Position numbers and translations under genes: made by a program. From DATJLY01 sp035604195 (GTDB taxonomy: Bacteria; Pseudomonadota; Alphaproteobacteria; ATCC43930; CGMCC-115725), in assembly GCA_035604195.1 (NCBI GenBank), contig DATNIY010000092.1, forward strand, positions 1 to 21,403: a stretch of 21,403 nt of DNA, given 5' to 3'. The notes under the pieces are model-generated. The model searched no databases. It was given only the letters and a program-made list of their open reading frames with translations, and was not told the DNA's origin. Numbering within the stretch: the stretch's first letter is position 1; the number at the start of each line of letters is the position of its first letter. Below are positions 1-7,792 of this stretch, in pieces.

Positions 1-1
1 A

Positions 2-106
2 CGACGCGAGCCGATACTGTCTCACGGGCCGGGACAAGCTGGCCTTTGCGCCGCGCCGAGTTATAGTCGTCGCCCGCCCGGCGAGCGCCAGGACTTTGAT
101 CCATGA
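2..106 (+). other. Possible 3' end of an upstream gene
   Basis: One reading frame is open from the window edge to a TGA at 104-106, and that TGA overlaps the ATG of the next gene in an ATGA arrangement, a common sign of translational coupling. The visible peptide, about 34 residues ending in RQDFDP, is not recognised and its third-position GC is not as high as in neighbouring genes. A second frame is also open through this stretch, so this may simply be non-coding leader. Weak support only. Confidence 0.2.
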
Positions 107-378
107 CGGATTATTGGCTGAGCAAGATGTTCTTCGATTTGCAGACGCCGGCGGCGGCGGAAGTTTACCGTGCCGACCGCGCGAAGGTGCTCGCGCGCTA
201 TCCGTTGACACCCGAGGTGCGCGCGGCGGTGCTGGCCGACGACGTGGCCTATCTCTCGCGCTTGGTGAATCCCTATCTGCTTCGTTACTATTTCAGCGCT
301 GCCGGCATGAGCGACGCCGTTTTCCTGCAGCGCATTCGCGCCGCCGGGCATGGGGCGGGGAAAGCGTCCGATGGCTGA
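103..378 (+). CDS. LigA-type small subunit of an extradiol ring-cleavage dioxygenase
   Basis: This 91-residue protein resembles the small alpha subunit of protocatechuate 4,5-dioxygenase (LigA superfamily), an all-helical protein that covers the active site of the catalytic LigB subunit. The visible match is the helical core: a stretch containing RYPLTPEVR, then DDVAYLSRLVNPYLLRYYF, then an AGMSDAVFL segment. The length is close to that of stand-alone LigA proteins. The ATG at 103 has AGGA nine bases upstream. The last codons overlap the start of the LigB-type gene by 8 bp, so the two are probably coupled in translation and form one enzyme. The aromatic substrate (protocatechuate, gallate or another catechol) cannot be told from the sequence. 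Confidence 0.8.
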   Translation: MTDYWLSKMFFDLQTPAAAEVYRADRAKVLARYPLTPEVRAAVLADDVAYLSRLVNPYLLRYYFSAAGMSDAVFLQRIRAAGHGAGKASDG

Positions 379-1207
379 GCTCGTCGGCGTGTTCGCCGCG
401 AGTCACGCGCCTTTGGTGGCGCGCGACTGGGAGATTCTGCCGCCAAGAGTGAAGACGGATTTGCGCGCGGCCTATGGCGAGCTGGGCCGGCGGCTTGCCG
501 CGGCGCGGCCCGATGTGCTCATCGAGATTTCGCCGGATCATTGGGTCAATTTCTTTCTCGATAACCTGCCGAGCCTCTGCATCGGTGTCGGCGAAGCGCA
601 TGAGGGCCCGCCGGAGCCCTTCCTCAAGAGCTTTCCCCACCGGAAGTTGCGCGGACACGCGCCGCTGGCGCGGCATCTGCTCGAGACCGCTTTGCGCGAG
701 GATTTCGAGCCCTCGATCTCGCATCATCTCATTCTCGATCACGGCTTCTGCATTCCGCTCCAGCGCATGGAGCTCGATGAGCTGCCGCCGATCGTGCCCA
801 TCATCGTCAACGATCTCGAGCCGCCCATGATGAGCATTCCCCGGTGTCTCGCCTGGGGCAGGCTTCTCGCCAAGGCGATCGCCGGTTTTCCGCGGGAGTT
901 GCGGGTTGCCATCCTCGCGACCGGCGGGCTCAGCCACTCGATCGGCGAGCCGACCATGGGCGCGATCGACGAGCCCTTCGACCGTCGCTGTATCCGGCTT
1001 TTCGCGGACGGTGCCGAGCGCCCGCTCGTCGATTTCCTCGAGCCGGCCTTGCTCGAAACCGGCAATGGCGGCCATGAGCTGCGCAACTGGGTCATCGCCC
1101 ATGGCGCCGCCGGCGGCCGAGGCTTCGAGTTGATCGCTTACCGGCCAGTCCCCGAGGTCTATGTCGGCTGCGCCTGGGCGTCCTGGGAGGTCGGCCGCGC
1201 CGCTTAG
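371..1207 (+). CDS. LigB-type extradiol aromatic ring-opening dioxygenase, catalytic subunit
   Basis: This 278-residue protein belongs to the class III (LigB superfamily) extradiol dioxygenases, which use non-haem Fe(II) and O2 to open catechol-type rings. Known LigB residues can be placed: iron ligands His12 (in AASHAP), His57 (in SPDHW) and Glu236 (in GGHELRNW), plus active-site His124 (in LDHG) and His189 (in TGGLSHS). The ATG at 371 is preferred over one at 350 because it puts the first ligand at residue 12, as in LigB, and has a GGGGAAAG-like ribosome site just upstream. It overlaps the small-subunit gene by 8 bp. Its TAG stop lies inside the sequence TTAG, which also holds the TAA stop of the facing gene, so the two transcription units converge with no spacer. 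The enzyme should be cytoplasmic. Substrate unknown. Confidence 0.88.
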   Translation: MAELVGVFAASHAPLVARDWEILPPRVKTDLRAAYGELGRRLAAARPDVLIEISPDHWVNFFLDNLPSLCIGVGEAHEGPPEPFLKSFPHRKLRGHAPLARHLLETALREDFEPSISHHLILDHGFCIPLQRMELDELPPIVPIIVNDLEPPMMSIPRCLAWGRLLAKAIAGFPRELRVAILATGGLSHSIGEPTMGAIDEPFDRRCIRLFADGAERPLVDFLEPALLETGNGGHELRNWVIAHGAAGGRGFELIAYRPVPEVYVGCAWASWEVGRAA

Positions 1208-2328
1208 CGCGCGGGCGCGGTCAGAACCTCGCCGCCTTCGGCCGTCACAAGAACCGTGTCGGCGAGGTGAATGGTCCCGAGCGCATCGCCGCCATGGCGG
1301 GTGCGCACCGCAAGCGCCGAGCCCGGCAGAATCTCCGCCGGATTGCCGCTGCGCAGGATCGGCTCCTGGATCAGGCTGAGGCCGATGCCGTGACCCAGCT
1401 TCGCGTCCGGCGCCGGCGCGGAGCCGGCGCGCGCCAGGATGGAGCGCGCCTTGTCGGCGACGCCGCCCGCGCTCAGTCCCGGCTGGACCAGCGCGCAGAT
1501 TTCGCGGTGAACCTCGAAAGCGGCTTCGAGCCGCGCCCGCTGCGCGGCGCGCTCTGCGCTCGCCAGGAAGGTGCGCCCGCACAGCGTGCGGTAGCCGCGA
1601 TAACCCGGCGATACTTCGATCGCCAGCGCGTCCTTCACCTGCGCTGCTGCGGCGGCAGGCCCGAGCCGCTCCGGCAGCGGCGATCCAGCGGCCAAGGCGA
1701 TGAGCACCATCTCCCGGTTGAGCACATCGGCCCCAAAGCGCCGCGCGGCAAAGCCGATTTCCGCCGCGATCTCGCGCCCGCTGCGCTGCCCGACCGCGGT
1801 GGCCGCGGCGGCGATGGACTGGCGCGCAATCGCGGCGCTGCGGCGCAGGCAATCGCTCGCGCCATCCTCGACATCCGAGCCGGCGACGAGACGCCGGAAC
1901 GCCTCGTCCACCGCGACGAACTCCGCGCCGGGCAAATGCTGGCGCAGATCCGCATCGATCCGCCGCATCATCCGTGCGCCGCCGACGATGCCGATCCGCG
2001 GCGCCGAGGCCGGCGCAGTCTCGGCGAGGAGCCGCCGGCACAACTCGCCCGGCGCATAGGTGCCGTGAAAATAATCCGCCGTCGCGGCATCCCTCACCCG
2101 CACCAGATAGGCCGAATGATGCAGCCCAAAAGCGAGCGCGACATCGCCGCACCGCGGCACCAGAACCAGCGCGTACATGGCATAGACGTCGAAATCGGTG
2201 AGATAGCGCACGGCGCCGGCATCGAGCGTATCGTCGGCATAGGCGAGCAGCATGTCGAGCCCGAGCGGCGCCAGAAGCGTCTGGCGCAGCCGGGCGATCC
2301 TTTGGCGGAAAATCCTCTCGTCCGGCAT
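1204..2328 (-). CDS. Creatinase/M24-fold hydrolase-like protein, metal ligands absent (copy 1)
   Basis: This 374-residue protein has the two-part build of creatinase and prolidase: an N-terminal creatinase_N-like domain (about 1-150) and a C-terminal pita-bread M24 domain (about 160-374). The ligand positions of metal-dependent M24 peptidases are changed: the first Asp is Glu238 (in AIEVSP), the second Asp is lost in RTLCGRTF, the catalytic-Glu segment reads LAVRTRHGG with no Glu, and the last Glu is Ala356 (in HLADTVLVT). His313 in the GHGIG motif is kept. In this family such a pattern points to metal-independent C-N hydrolysis as in creatinase, or to a non-catalytic partner, rather than a peptidase. 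A GAGGA site precedes the ATG, and the gene starts 7 bases after a second, divergent M24 gene, so they probably act together. It ends the operon. Confidence 0.8.
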   Translation of the reverse strand: MPDERIFRQRIARLRQTLLAPLGLDMLLAYADDTLDAGAVRYLTDFDVYAMYALVLVPRCGDVALAFGLHHSAYLVRVRDAATADYFHGTYAPGELCRRLLAETAPASAPRIGIVGGARMMRRIDADLRQHLPGAEFVAVDEAFRRLVAGSDVEDGASDCLRRSAAIARQSIAAAATAVGQRSGREIAAEIGFAARRFGADVLNREMVLIALAAGSPLPERLGPAAAAAQVKDALAIEVSPGYRGYRTLCGRTFLASAERAAQRARLEAAFEVHREICALVQPGLSAGGVADKARSILARAGSAPAPDAKLGHGIGLSLIQEPILRSGNPAEILPGSALAVRTRHGGDALGTIHLADTVLVTAEGGEVLTAPAR

Positions 2329-2335
2329 GAGTTCC

Positions 2336-3502
2336 TCACACCACCGGGATCGTCGCTTGCGGCCGCGTCAGCACCTCGGCCCCGTCCTCGGTGATGCGCA
2401 CGTAATCGCCGAGCATCAAGAGGGAGTGGCGATAGGGCAGGTAGATGATGGGATGGCAGGCCATGGTCATGTTGGGCCGCAACGAAATCGTGCTTGCCGA
2501 AGTGAGAAAGGGTCCTTCATCGAGGCTGATGCCGCAGCCATGGCCGATGCGGTGAACGCCGCCGACATCCATGGTCGCGAGCGGCGATTGTCCGATCAGA
2601 CGAGAAACGCTTGCCACCACCTCCTTGGCCGCGATCCCCGGCCGCATCGCGCCGATGGCGGTGGCAAGCGCGGCCTTGGCGAGCGCGGCCAAATCCTGCC
2701 ATTCGCGGTTGGGCTCGCCGACGAAGCACATGCGGTTGGCCTGGCTGAAATAGCCGCCCACGCGCGGCGACAGCTCGATCGAGACGATGTCGCCGGCGGC
2801 GAAGACCGCATCCGACGGCGGATGGGGCCAGAAGCTCGCGGGCCCGCGGCACAGCGAAATGTGCAGATCCTCGGCGCCCGCCTGCTGCATCGCGTGCCAA
2901 ATCTCGCTCCACAGGTCGCGCTCGCTGACCCCTTGGCGAACCGTGGCGAGAAAGATCTCCGCGCCGATATCGGCCACGTGCGCGGCTTCGCGCAGCAGCG
3001 CGATCTCGCTGTCGCTGCGCACCATGCGGGAGGCCAGCAGATCGCCGCCGACATCGACGAGTTCGCTGCCAGGGAAGGCCTGGTCCAGCGCCCGGGCGAT
3101 GTCCGCGGGCAGGACATCGAGCGCCGAGAAGCCCATGCATTCGCCGCCGGCGATCCCGATCCGCCGGGGCTCGAGCCTGCGCTCGCGCAGCTGCTCGACG
3201 AGCGCCGCGGCGAGGCTCTCGCAACCGACCGGCTCCGCAATCCGCGTCGCCGCGCGGGCGCGCGCGAGATCGTCCGCGTCTCGGAGCAGCAACACCGGTG
3301 CGCGCCCGTCGCGGAAGACCAGCAGCAGGCTCGGCGCGAGCGGCGAGTCATAGCCGGTGAGATAACGGATCGCGTGGTCGCGATACCAGTTGCGCGCGCC
3401 CTGGACGATCGCGACCGGAAGGTCGCGGGCCTCGAGCGCGCCGCGCAGCGCGGCGAGGCGCTTGGCGTATTCCGCATCGGAAATGGCAAGCTCCGGCCTC
3501 AT
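2336..3502 (-). CDS. Creatinase/M24-fold hydrolase-like protein, metal ligands altered (copy 2)
   Basis: This 388-residue protein has a creatinase_N-like domain (about 10-155) and an M24 pita-bread domain (about 165-388). The positions that bind metal in prolidase and aminopeptidase P are replaced: Glu243 (in VSIELSP), Gln254 (in YFSQANRM), His350 (in MTMACHP, where EP is usual) and Gly365 before DYVRITEDG. His321 in GHGCGISLDEG is kept. A creatinase-like, metal-free amidinohydrolase or other C-N hydrolase is likelier than a peptidase; ectoine-hydrolase-like or DddP-like roles are other family options. The start at 3502 is chosen over a longer frame to 3613 because its ATG overlaps the HyuB stop as ATGA, and the longer N-terminus is Arg/Pro-rich readout of the overlapping gene. 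It is clearly diverged from the next M24 gene, so this is not a recent duplication. Confidence 0.82.
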   Translation of the reverse strand: MRPELAISDAEYAKRLAALRGALEARDLPVAIVQGARNWYRDHAIRYLTGYDSPLAPSLLLVFRDGRAPVLLLRDADDLARARAATRIAEPVGCESLAAALVEQLRERRLEPRRIGIAGGECMGFSALDVLPADIARALDQAFPGSELVDVGGDLLASRMVRSDSEIALLREAAHVADIGAEIFLATVRQGVSERDLWSEIWHAMQQAGAEDLHISLCRGPASFWPHPPSDAVFAAGDIVSIELSPRVGGYFSQANRMCFVGEPNREWQDLAALAKAALATAIGAMRPGIAAKEVVASVSRLIGQSPLATMDVGGVHRIGHGCGISLDEGPFLTSASTISLRPNMTMACHPIIYLPYRHSLLMLGDYVRITEDGAEVLTRPQATIPVV

Positions 3503-5664
3503 GCGCTGGGGCCTCGCAGGCGGATGTCCTCGATCATCTGCGCGCCCTTTTCGGCGATCTCGGCGGCGAATTGCACGCCGCAGCCCGGGCACCAATAGAG
3601 GCGCAAGACGCAAGGCGTCGCGTCGTCGGCGGGAAAGAGCGGCCCGGCCTCGCGCAGCGGCACCTCGGCGTGAATTGCGGCCGATTTGGGATCCGCGTCG
3701 CCGATGGCGAGGCGATGGCCGCAGCAGCGGCAGGCCGTCACCTGTTGGCCGCCATCCTCGACGATCTCGAGATACTCGCCGCGCCGGCCGAGCCGCCGCG
3801 GATTGGCGGCGCGCTGCGGCTTGAGGATAGGCTGCGCCGCGATGCGCCGCCTGCGGATCTCCTGGCGGCGCAATTCGATGGCGCCACGATCGACCCGCCC
3901 TTCCTCGATGACGACGCCATAAATCCGCGCGGCCTGCGTTTCGGAGATCAGTTCCGCTCGCAAATCCGCAAGCACGCGCTCGGGCTCGCGCTCGATCGGA
4001 TCGCCATAGCCGCCGCCGCCGGTGCAGCGGAAATAGAATTGCTCGCCGCGCTTCAGCCGGAACCGCGGAATGCCGCCCGACAAGGGCTCGAGCCTGTCGC
4101 CGAGCTCCTCGACATGTTCGGGGAACTTGCTCCCGATGATCGCCCCGCCATCGGCTTTGACCATGCCCCAGAAGTTGCAGGAGCCCGGCAATCCCCCGAA
4201 CAGCCCTTCGGCGTTCGCCACGCTGATGCCGTTGGCGGTGAGGGTGAGATTGATGTCCTCGGCATCATAGACCATGAACATCTCTTCGAGTCCGGCGCCG
4301 CCGCGATACTTGCCGGCGCCGGGCGAATCCTGCCGCTGGCGCCGGAACAGGTAAAGGATCGGATGGTTGGCCTCATGCGTCTCGATGTTGGGGATGGACA
4401 TGGTCGGGCTGACCTGGTTGCCCGCGGTGTCGGTGCCGTCGCGATGCGCCACCGCGCCGCAGCCGCCGGCGTTGCCATCCATATTGAGGTAGCTGAAATA
4501 TTCGCCGAACTGGTTGCGCCCGGAAAGGATGAAGATCGGCACCGCGCCCTGCCAGATCGCCATCGCCTCCTGCCAATAGCCATCGCTGCAGCCCAAGAGC
4601 TTCGACAGGCAAAGCTGCGCCGCGTTACGAATCGACCACATGGTTCCGGTGCCGCCCTTGCTGACGGGCGCGGGAAGCTGAGCATTGCACAGGCTGCCTT
4701 CGGGCGCGTTGATCGTGACCGGCCGCAAGAGCCCGGCATTCCACGGCATGTCGTAGCCGATCCAGGGCAAGAGCACGCCGAATACGCCGGCCCAGGCGCC
4801 GCCGATGCAGCAATTGATGAAGCCCGGCGCCTGCTTGCTGGTGCCGGTGAAGTCGAAATGAATCGTGTCGCCGGATTTGGTCACGGACATGACGATGCGG
4901 TAGAGGCCGGGCTCGAGCCCGTCATGGTCCTGGCGGTCGATGTGGCGGAAGGTGCCGTCGGGCAGTTCGCGCAGCCGGGCGCGCAGGCGACGGTCGGAAT
5001 AGTCGAGAAGCTGTTCCATCGCCGCTTCGACGACCGCGCCGCCGTAGCGCTCGCACATCTCGACGAGCCGCTTGCCGCCGACATTATTGGCGGCGATCTG
5101 CGCCTTGAGATCGAGGGCGACGCGCGGCACGCGGATGAAGTTGAAGAGCATGGTCCAGAGGTCTTTGCGCAAGCTGCCGCGCTCGATGAGCTTCACCGGC
5201 GGCAGCCGCATGCCCTCCTGATAGATGTCGCGCGCGCCGATGGTGAAGCCGCCGGGAATCATCGCGCCGACATCGAGATGATGACAGTGGCAGGCGGTCC
5301 AGGCGACGATCTTGCCGGCGAAATGGACGGGCGCCGCGATGATGATGTCCGACTGATGCATGGCGCCGCGATGGGGATCGTTGAGGATGAAGGCGTCGCC
5401 CTCATTGATCCCGGGATTGTCGCAACATTCCGTCATGACGGCGCGGACCGCGAATTGCATGGGGGCAACATGCGGGATGACGTTGCTGCCCATGGCAACG
5501 AAATCGCCATTGGCGGCGAAGAGCGCGGTGGCGAAATCCTGCACTTCCGCGACGACGGGCGAGGAGGAGGCCTGGATGAGGATGATCCCCATCTCCTCCG
5601 CCGCCTGCCAGAATTTGTGGCGCAGCACTTCGAAGGTGACGGGATCGAGGCTTGCCTGCGCCAT
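3499..5664 (-). CDS. HyuB-type hydantoinase/carboxylase subunit fused to an acetone carboxylase gamma-like zinc domain
   Basis: Residues about 1-530 of this 721-residue protein form a hydantoinase B/oxoprolinase domain, opening with DPVTFEVLRHKF. It contains the putative metal-binding segments NDPHRGAMHQSD (95-106) and CHCHHLD (125-131). Relatives include N-methylhydantoinase beta subunits, 5-oxoprolinase and the alpha subunit of acetone carboxylase. The last ~100 residues resemble the separate gamma subunit of acetone carboxylase (AcxC family), with a CRCC knuckle at 645-648 and CPGC at 692-695, a likely zinc site. That fusion tilts the prediction towards carboxylase-like chemistry, although hydrolysis of a cyclic amide remains possible. 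The start at 5664 has GGAGG five bases upstream and lies one base after the HyuA stop. The two proteins should form a cytoplasmic complex. Confidence 0.9.
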   Translation of the reverse strand: MAQASLDPVTFEVLRHKFWQAAEEMGIILIQASSSPVVAEVQDFATALFAANGDFVAMGSNVIPHVAPMQFAVRAVMTECCDNPGINEGDAFILNDPHRGAMHQSDIIIAAPVHFAGKIVAWTACHCHHLDVGAMIPGGFTIGARDIYQEGMRLPPVKLIERGSLRKDLWTMLFNFIRVPRVALDLKAQIAANNVGGKRLVEMCERYGGAVVEAAMEQLLDYSDRRLRARLRELPDGTFRHIDRQDHDGLEPGLYRIVMSVTKSGDTIHFDFTGTSKQAPGFINCCIGGAWAGVFGVLLPWIGYDMPWNAGLLRPVTINAPEGSLCNAQLPAPVSKGGTGTMWSIRNAAQLCLSKLLGCSDGYWQEAMAIWQGAVPIFILSGRNQFGEYFSYLNMDGNAGGCGAVAHRDGTDTAGNQVSPTMSIPNIETHEANHPILYLFRRQRQDSPGAGKYRGGAGLEEMFMVYDAEDINLTLTANGISVANAEGLFGGLPGSCNFWGMVKADGGAIIGSKFPEHVEELGDRLEPLSGGIPRFRLKRGEQFYFRCTGGGGYGDPIEREPERVLADLRAELISETQAARIYGVVIEEGRVDRGAIELRRQEIRRRRIAAQPILKPQRAANPRRLGRRGEYLEIVEDGGQQVTACRCCGHRLAIGDADPKSAAIHAEVPLREAGPLFPADDATPCVLRLYWCPGCGVQFAAEIAEKGAQMIEDIRLRGPSA

Positions 5665-5665
5665 C

Positions 5666-7780
5666 TCAGCCTCCGAGGGCGAAGATAAGGTTGGCCCCCG
5701 CATCCGTCGTCAACACCTGCCCGGGATGGACGACGACGGTATTGCCGGGATATTCGATGATCGCCGGCCCCGCGATGCGGTCGCCGCCGGCGAGATCGGC
5801 GCCGGCGAAGATCGGCACATTCGGCACCGGCTCGGCATCGAAATAGACGGTGCGGCGCGCGTGCGGCGCGAGCGCTGATTTGCCGCGGGCGGGCGGCTTC
5901 GGCAGCTCGGGCTTGCTCATCACGCCCGTCGCATCGGCGCGGAAGGTGACGATCTCGATCCCCGCCTCGCGATGCGCCGTGCCGGCGCCGTAATGGCGCT
6001 CGTAAGTGGCGATGAAGCGTTCGAAGACGGTCTCGAGATCGGCCGGAGCGCGCAGCTCGCTCGGCACGGCGACATTCACTGCATGGATCTGGCCCTTGAA
6101 ACGCATGTCGAGCGAGCAGGCAATGAGAATGTCGGCATCCGCCATGCCCCAGCCGATGACCGCCCGCGCCGCGCGCGACTTGACCTCGTCGAGCACGGCG
6201 CCGACCTCGCTCGCCACCATCGGCTCGGCCATGGCGTGCGATTGCGCGACCGTATAGCGCAGATCGGAGGCGACGAGCCCATAGGCCGAAAGCGCCGTGG
6301 CCATGCCGGCGCCGGGGATGATCACTTTCGGCACCCCGATCTCGGCGCCGAGGACGCCGGCGTGGATCGGGCCGCAGCCGCCGAAGGCCATCATCACGAA
6401 GTCGCGCACGTCGTGGCCGCGCTCGATCGTCACCTTGTGGATGAGATCGGCCATATGGCTGATCAGCACGCGATAGATGCCGTGCGCCGCAGCGTGAACG
6501 CCGACGCCGAGCGGCTTCGCCACATGCTCCTCGATCGCCCGGCGCGCGAGCCCCTCATCGATCTTCATCCGGCCGCCGAGGAAATTCTCCGAACTGAGAT
6601 AGCCCAGCACGAGGAAGGCATCGGTGACGGTAGGCATGATGCCGTCGCGGCCGTAGCAGGCCGGGCCCGGCTCGGCGCCGGCGCTGTCGGGGCCGACGCG
6701 GAGTACGCCGTCGACGACGCGGGCGATGCTGCCGCCGCCGGCGCCGATGGCGGTGATGTCGATGGTCGGCGCGGCGATCCGCCAGCGCGATTCGAAGGGA
6801 GCGAGGCGCGGCGTCAGCGGAAAATTCTCCATCACCGGCCGGCCGCGATGGACGAGCCCGACTTCGAAGCTGGTCCCGCCCATGTCGACGGTGATGAGGT
6901 TCTCATGGCCCAAAAGGCCGCCGACGTGGCGCGACCCCAAGACGCCGGCGGCGAGGCCGGAGAGCATGGTGGTGACCGCCTTTTCCGGCGCCGCCGGGCC
7001 CGGAATGAGGCCGCCATCCGACTGCATCAGCAGCACCTCGCGCTGCAGCCCCTTCTTGCCGAGCGAGGATTGCAAGGCGTGGACATAGCGGTCGAGCACC
7101 GGGCCGAGATAGGCGTTGATGACCGCCGTCGTCGTGCGCTCGTATTCGCCGATCACCGGCACGAGGCTGTTGCCGGCGGAAACGCTGAGCCCGGGCGCCA
7201 TCTCCCGGACGATGGCGCGAATGCGCTCTTCATGGCGGGGATTGCGAAAGCTCCACAGCAGCGAGATGGCGATGGCCTCGACGCCGTGATCCAGGAGCCG
7301 CCGGACCGCGCGCCGGACGTCGGCTTCGTCCAAGGGAATGACGATGCGGCCGGCATAATCGATGCGCTCGGTGACTTCCTCGGTCAACGGCAAGGGAACG
7401 ATCGGCTCGGGCTTGACGGCGCGGCTGAAGCGCACCCGCTCGCCGTCGGGCACGCCGACGCCGCGCGCCGCCTTCATCAGGATGAGATGGTCGCGGAAGC
7501 CGCGCGTCGTGATCAGGCCGATCTTGGCGCCGCGCCGCTGCACCATGGCGTTGACGGTCGCCGTCGTGCCATGAGCGAGCTTGTGCGCGCGGCCGAGCAA
7601 CTCCTCGGTCGAGACCCCGGCCGAGCGCGCCAGCAGTTCCATCGAATTCAGCACGCCGATCGAAAGATCGGCCGGTGTCGAAGGCGTCTTCGCCAAATGC
7701 AGCCGGCCGGTCGAATCGATGGCGAGAGCATCGGTGAAGGTGCCGCCGGTATCGACGCCGATCCAATAGGATGCTGCCAT
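5666..7780 (-). CDS. HyuA-type hydantoinase/oxoprolinase ATP-binding subunit
   Basis: This 704-residue protein is a hydantoinase A/oxoprolinase family member with an ASKHA-type ATP-binding fold. Visible motifs are the phosphate loop GVDTGGTFTD (8-17), the family segment HGTTATVNAMVQRRGAKIG (70-88) and the second phosphate motif VDMGGTSFEVG (298-308). The length is typical for N-methylhydantoinase A and acetone carboxylase beta subunits. The family phosphorylates the substrate or enol so that the HyuB partner can hydrolyse or carboxylate it. The ATG has a GAGGG site seven bases upstream. It follows the MFS gene by 12 bp and precedes HyuB by 1 bp, so equal expression of the two subunits is likely. 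Substrate not determinable from sequence. Confidence 0.93.
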   Translation of the reverse strand: MAASYWIGVDTGGTFTDALAIDSTGRLHLAKTPSTPADLSIGVLNSMELLARSAGVSTEELLGRAHKLAHGTTATVNAMVQRRGAKIGLITTRGFRDHLILMKAARGVGVPDGERVRFSRAVKPEPIVPLPLTEEVTERIDYAGRIVIPLDEADVRRAVRRLLDHGVEAIAISLLWSFRNPRHEERIRAIVREMAPGLSVSAGNSLVPVIGEYERTTTAVINAYLGPVLDRYVHALQSSLGKKGLQREVLLMQSDGGLIPGPAAPEKAVTTMLSGLAAGVLGSRHVGGLLGHENLITVDMGGTSFEVGLVHRGRPVMENFPLTPRLAPFESRWRIAAPTIDITAIGAGGGSIARVVDGVLRVGPDSAGAEPGPACYGRDGIMPTVTDAFLVLGYLSSENFLGGRMKIDEGLARRAIEEHVAKPLGVGVHAAAHGIYRVLISHMADLIHKVTIERGHDVRDFVMMAFGGCGPIHAGVLGAEIGVPKVIIPGAGMATALSAYGLVASDLRYTVAQSHAMAEPMVASEVGAVLDEVKSRAARAVIGWGMADADILIACSLDMRFKGQIHAVNVAVPSELRAPADLETVFERFIATYERHYGAGTAHREAGIEIVTFRADATGVMSKPELPKPPARGKSALAPHARRTVYFDAEPVPNVPIFAGADLAGGDRIAGPAIIEYPGNTVVVHPGQVLTTDAGANLIFALGG

Positions 7781-7792
7781 GGGGTCCCTCGG

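Noticed and set aside
293..2152. Long minus-strand open frame of 619 codons across the dioxygenase and copy 1 M24 genes
   Set aside because: It is antisense to the LigB gene and out of frame with the M24 gene, both of which have clear motifs; its product is Arg/Gly-rich with no domain. It is a high-GC shadow.
1204..3502. Annotating both M24 proteins as Xaa-Pro peptidases
   Set aside because: The metal-binding Asp and Glu positions are replaced in both, so a peptidase label is not supported.
3503..3613. In-frame N-terminal extension of copy 2 of the M24 protein
   Set aside because: It reads through the HyuB 3' end as Arg/Pro-rich sequence; the internal ATG overlapping the HyuB stop fits the operon pattern.
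3571..5688. Plus-strand open frame of 705 codons opposite HyuB
   Set aside because: Antisense shadow of a strongly supported gene, with no recognisable domain.
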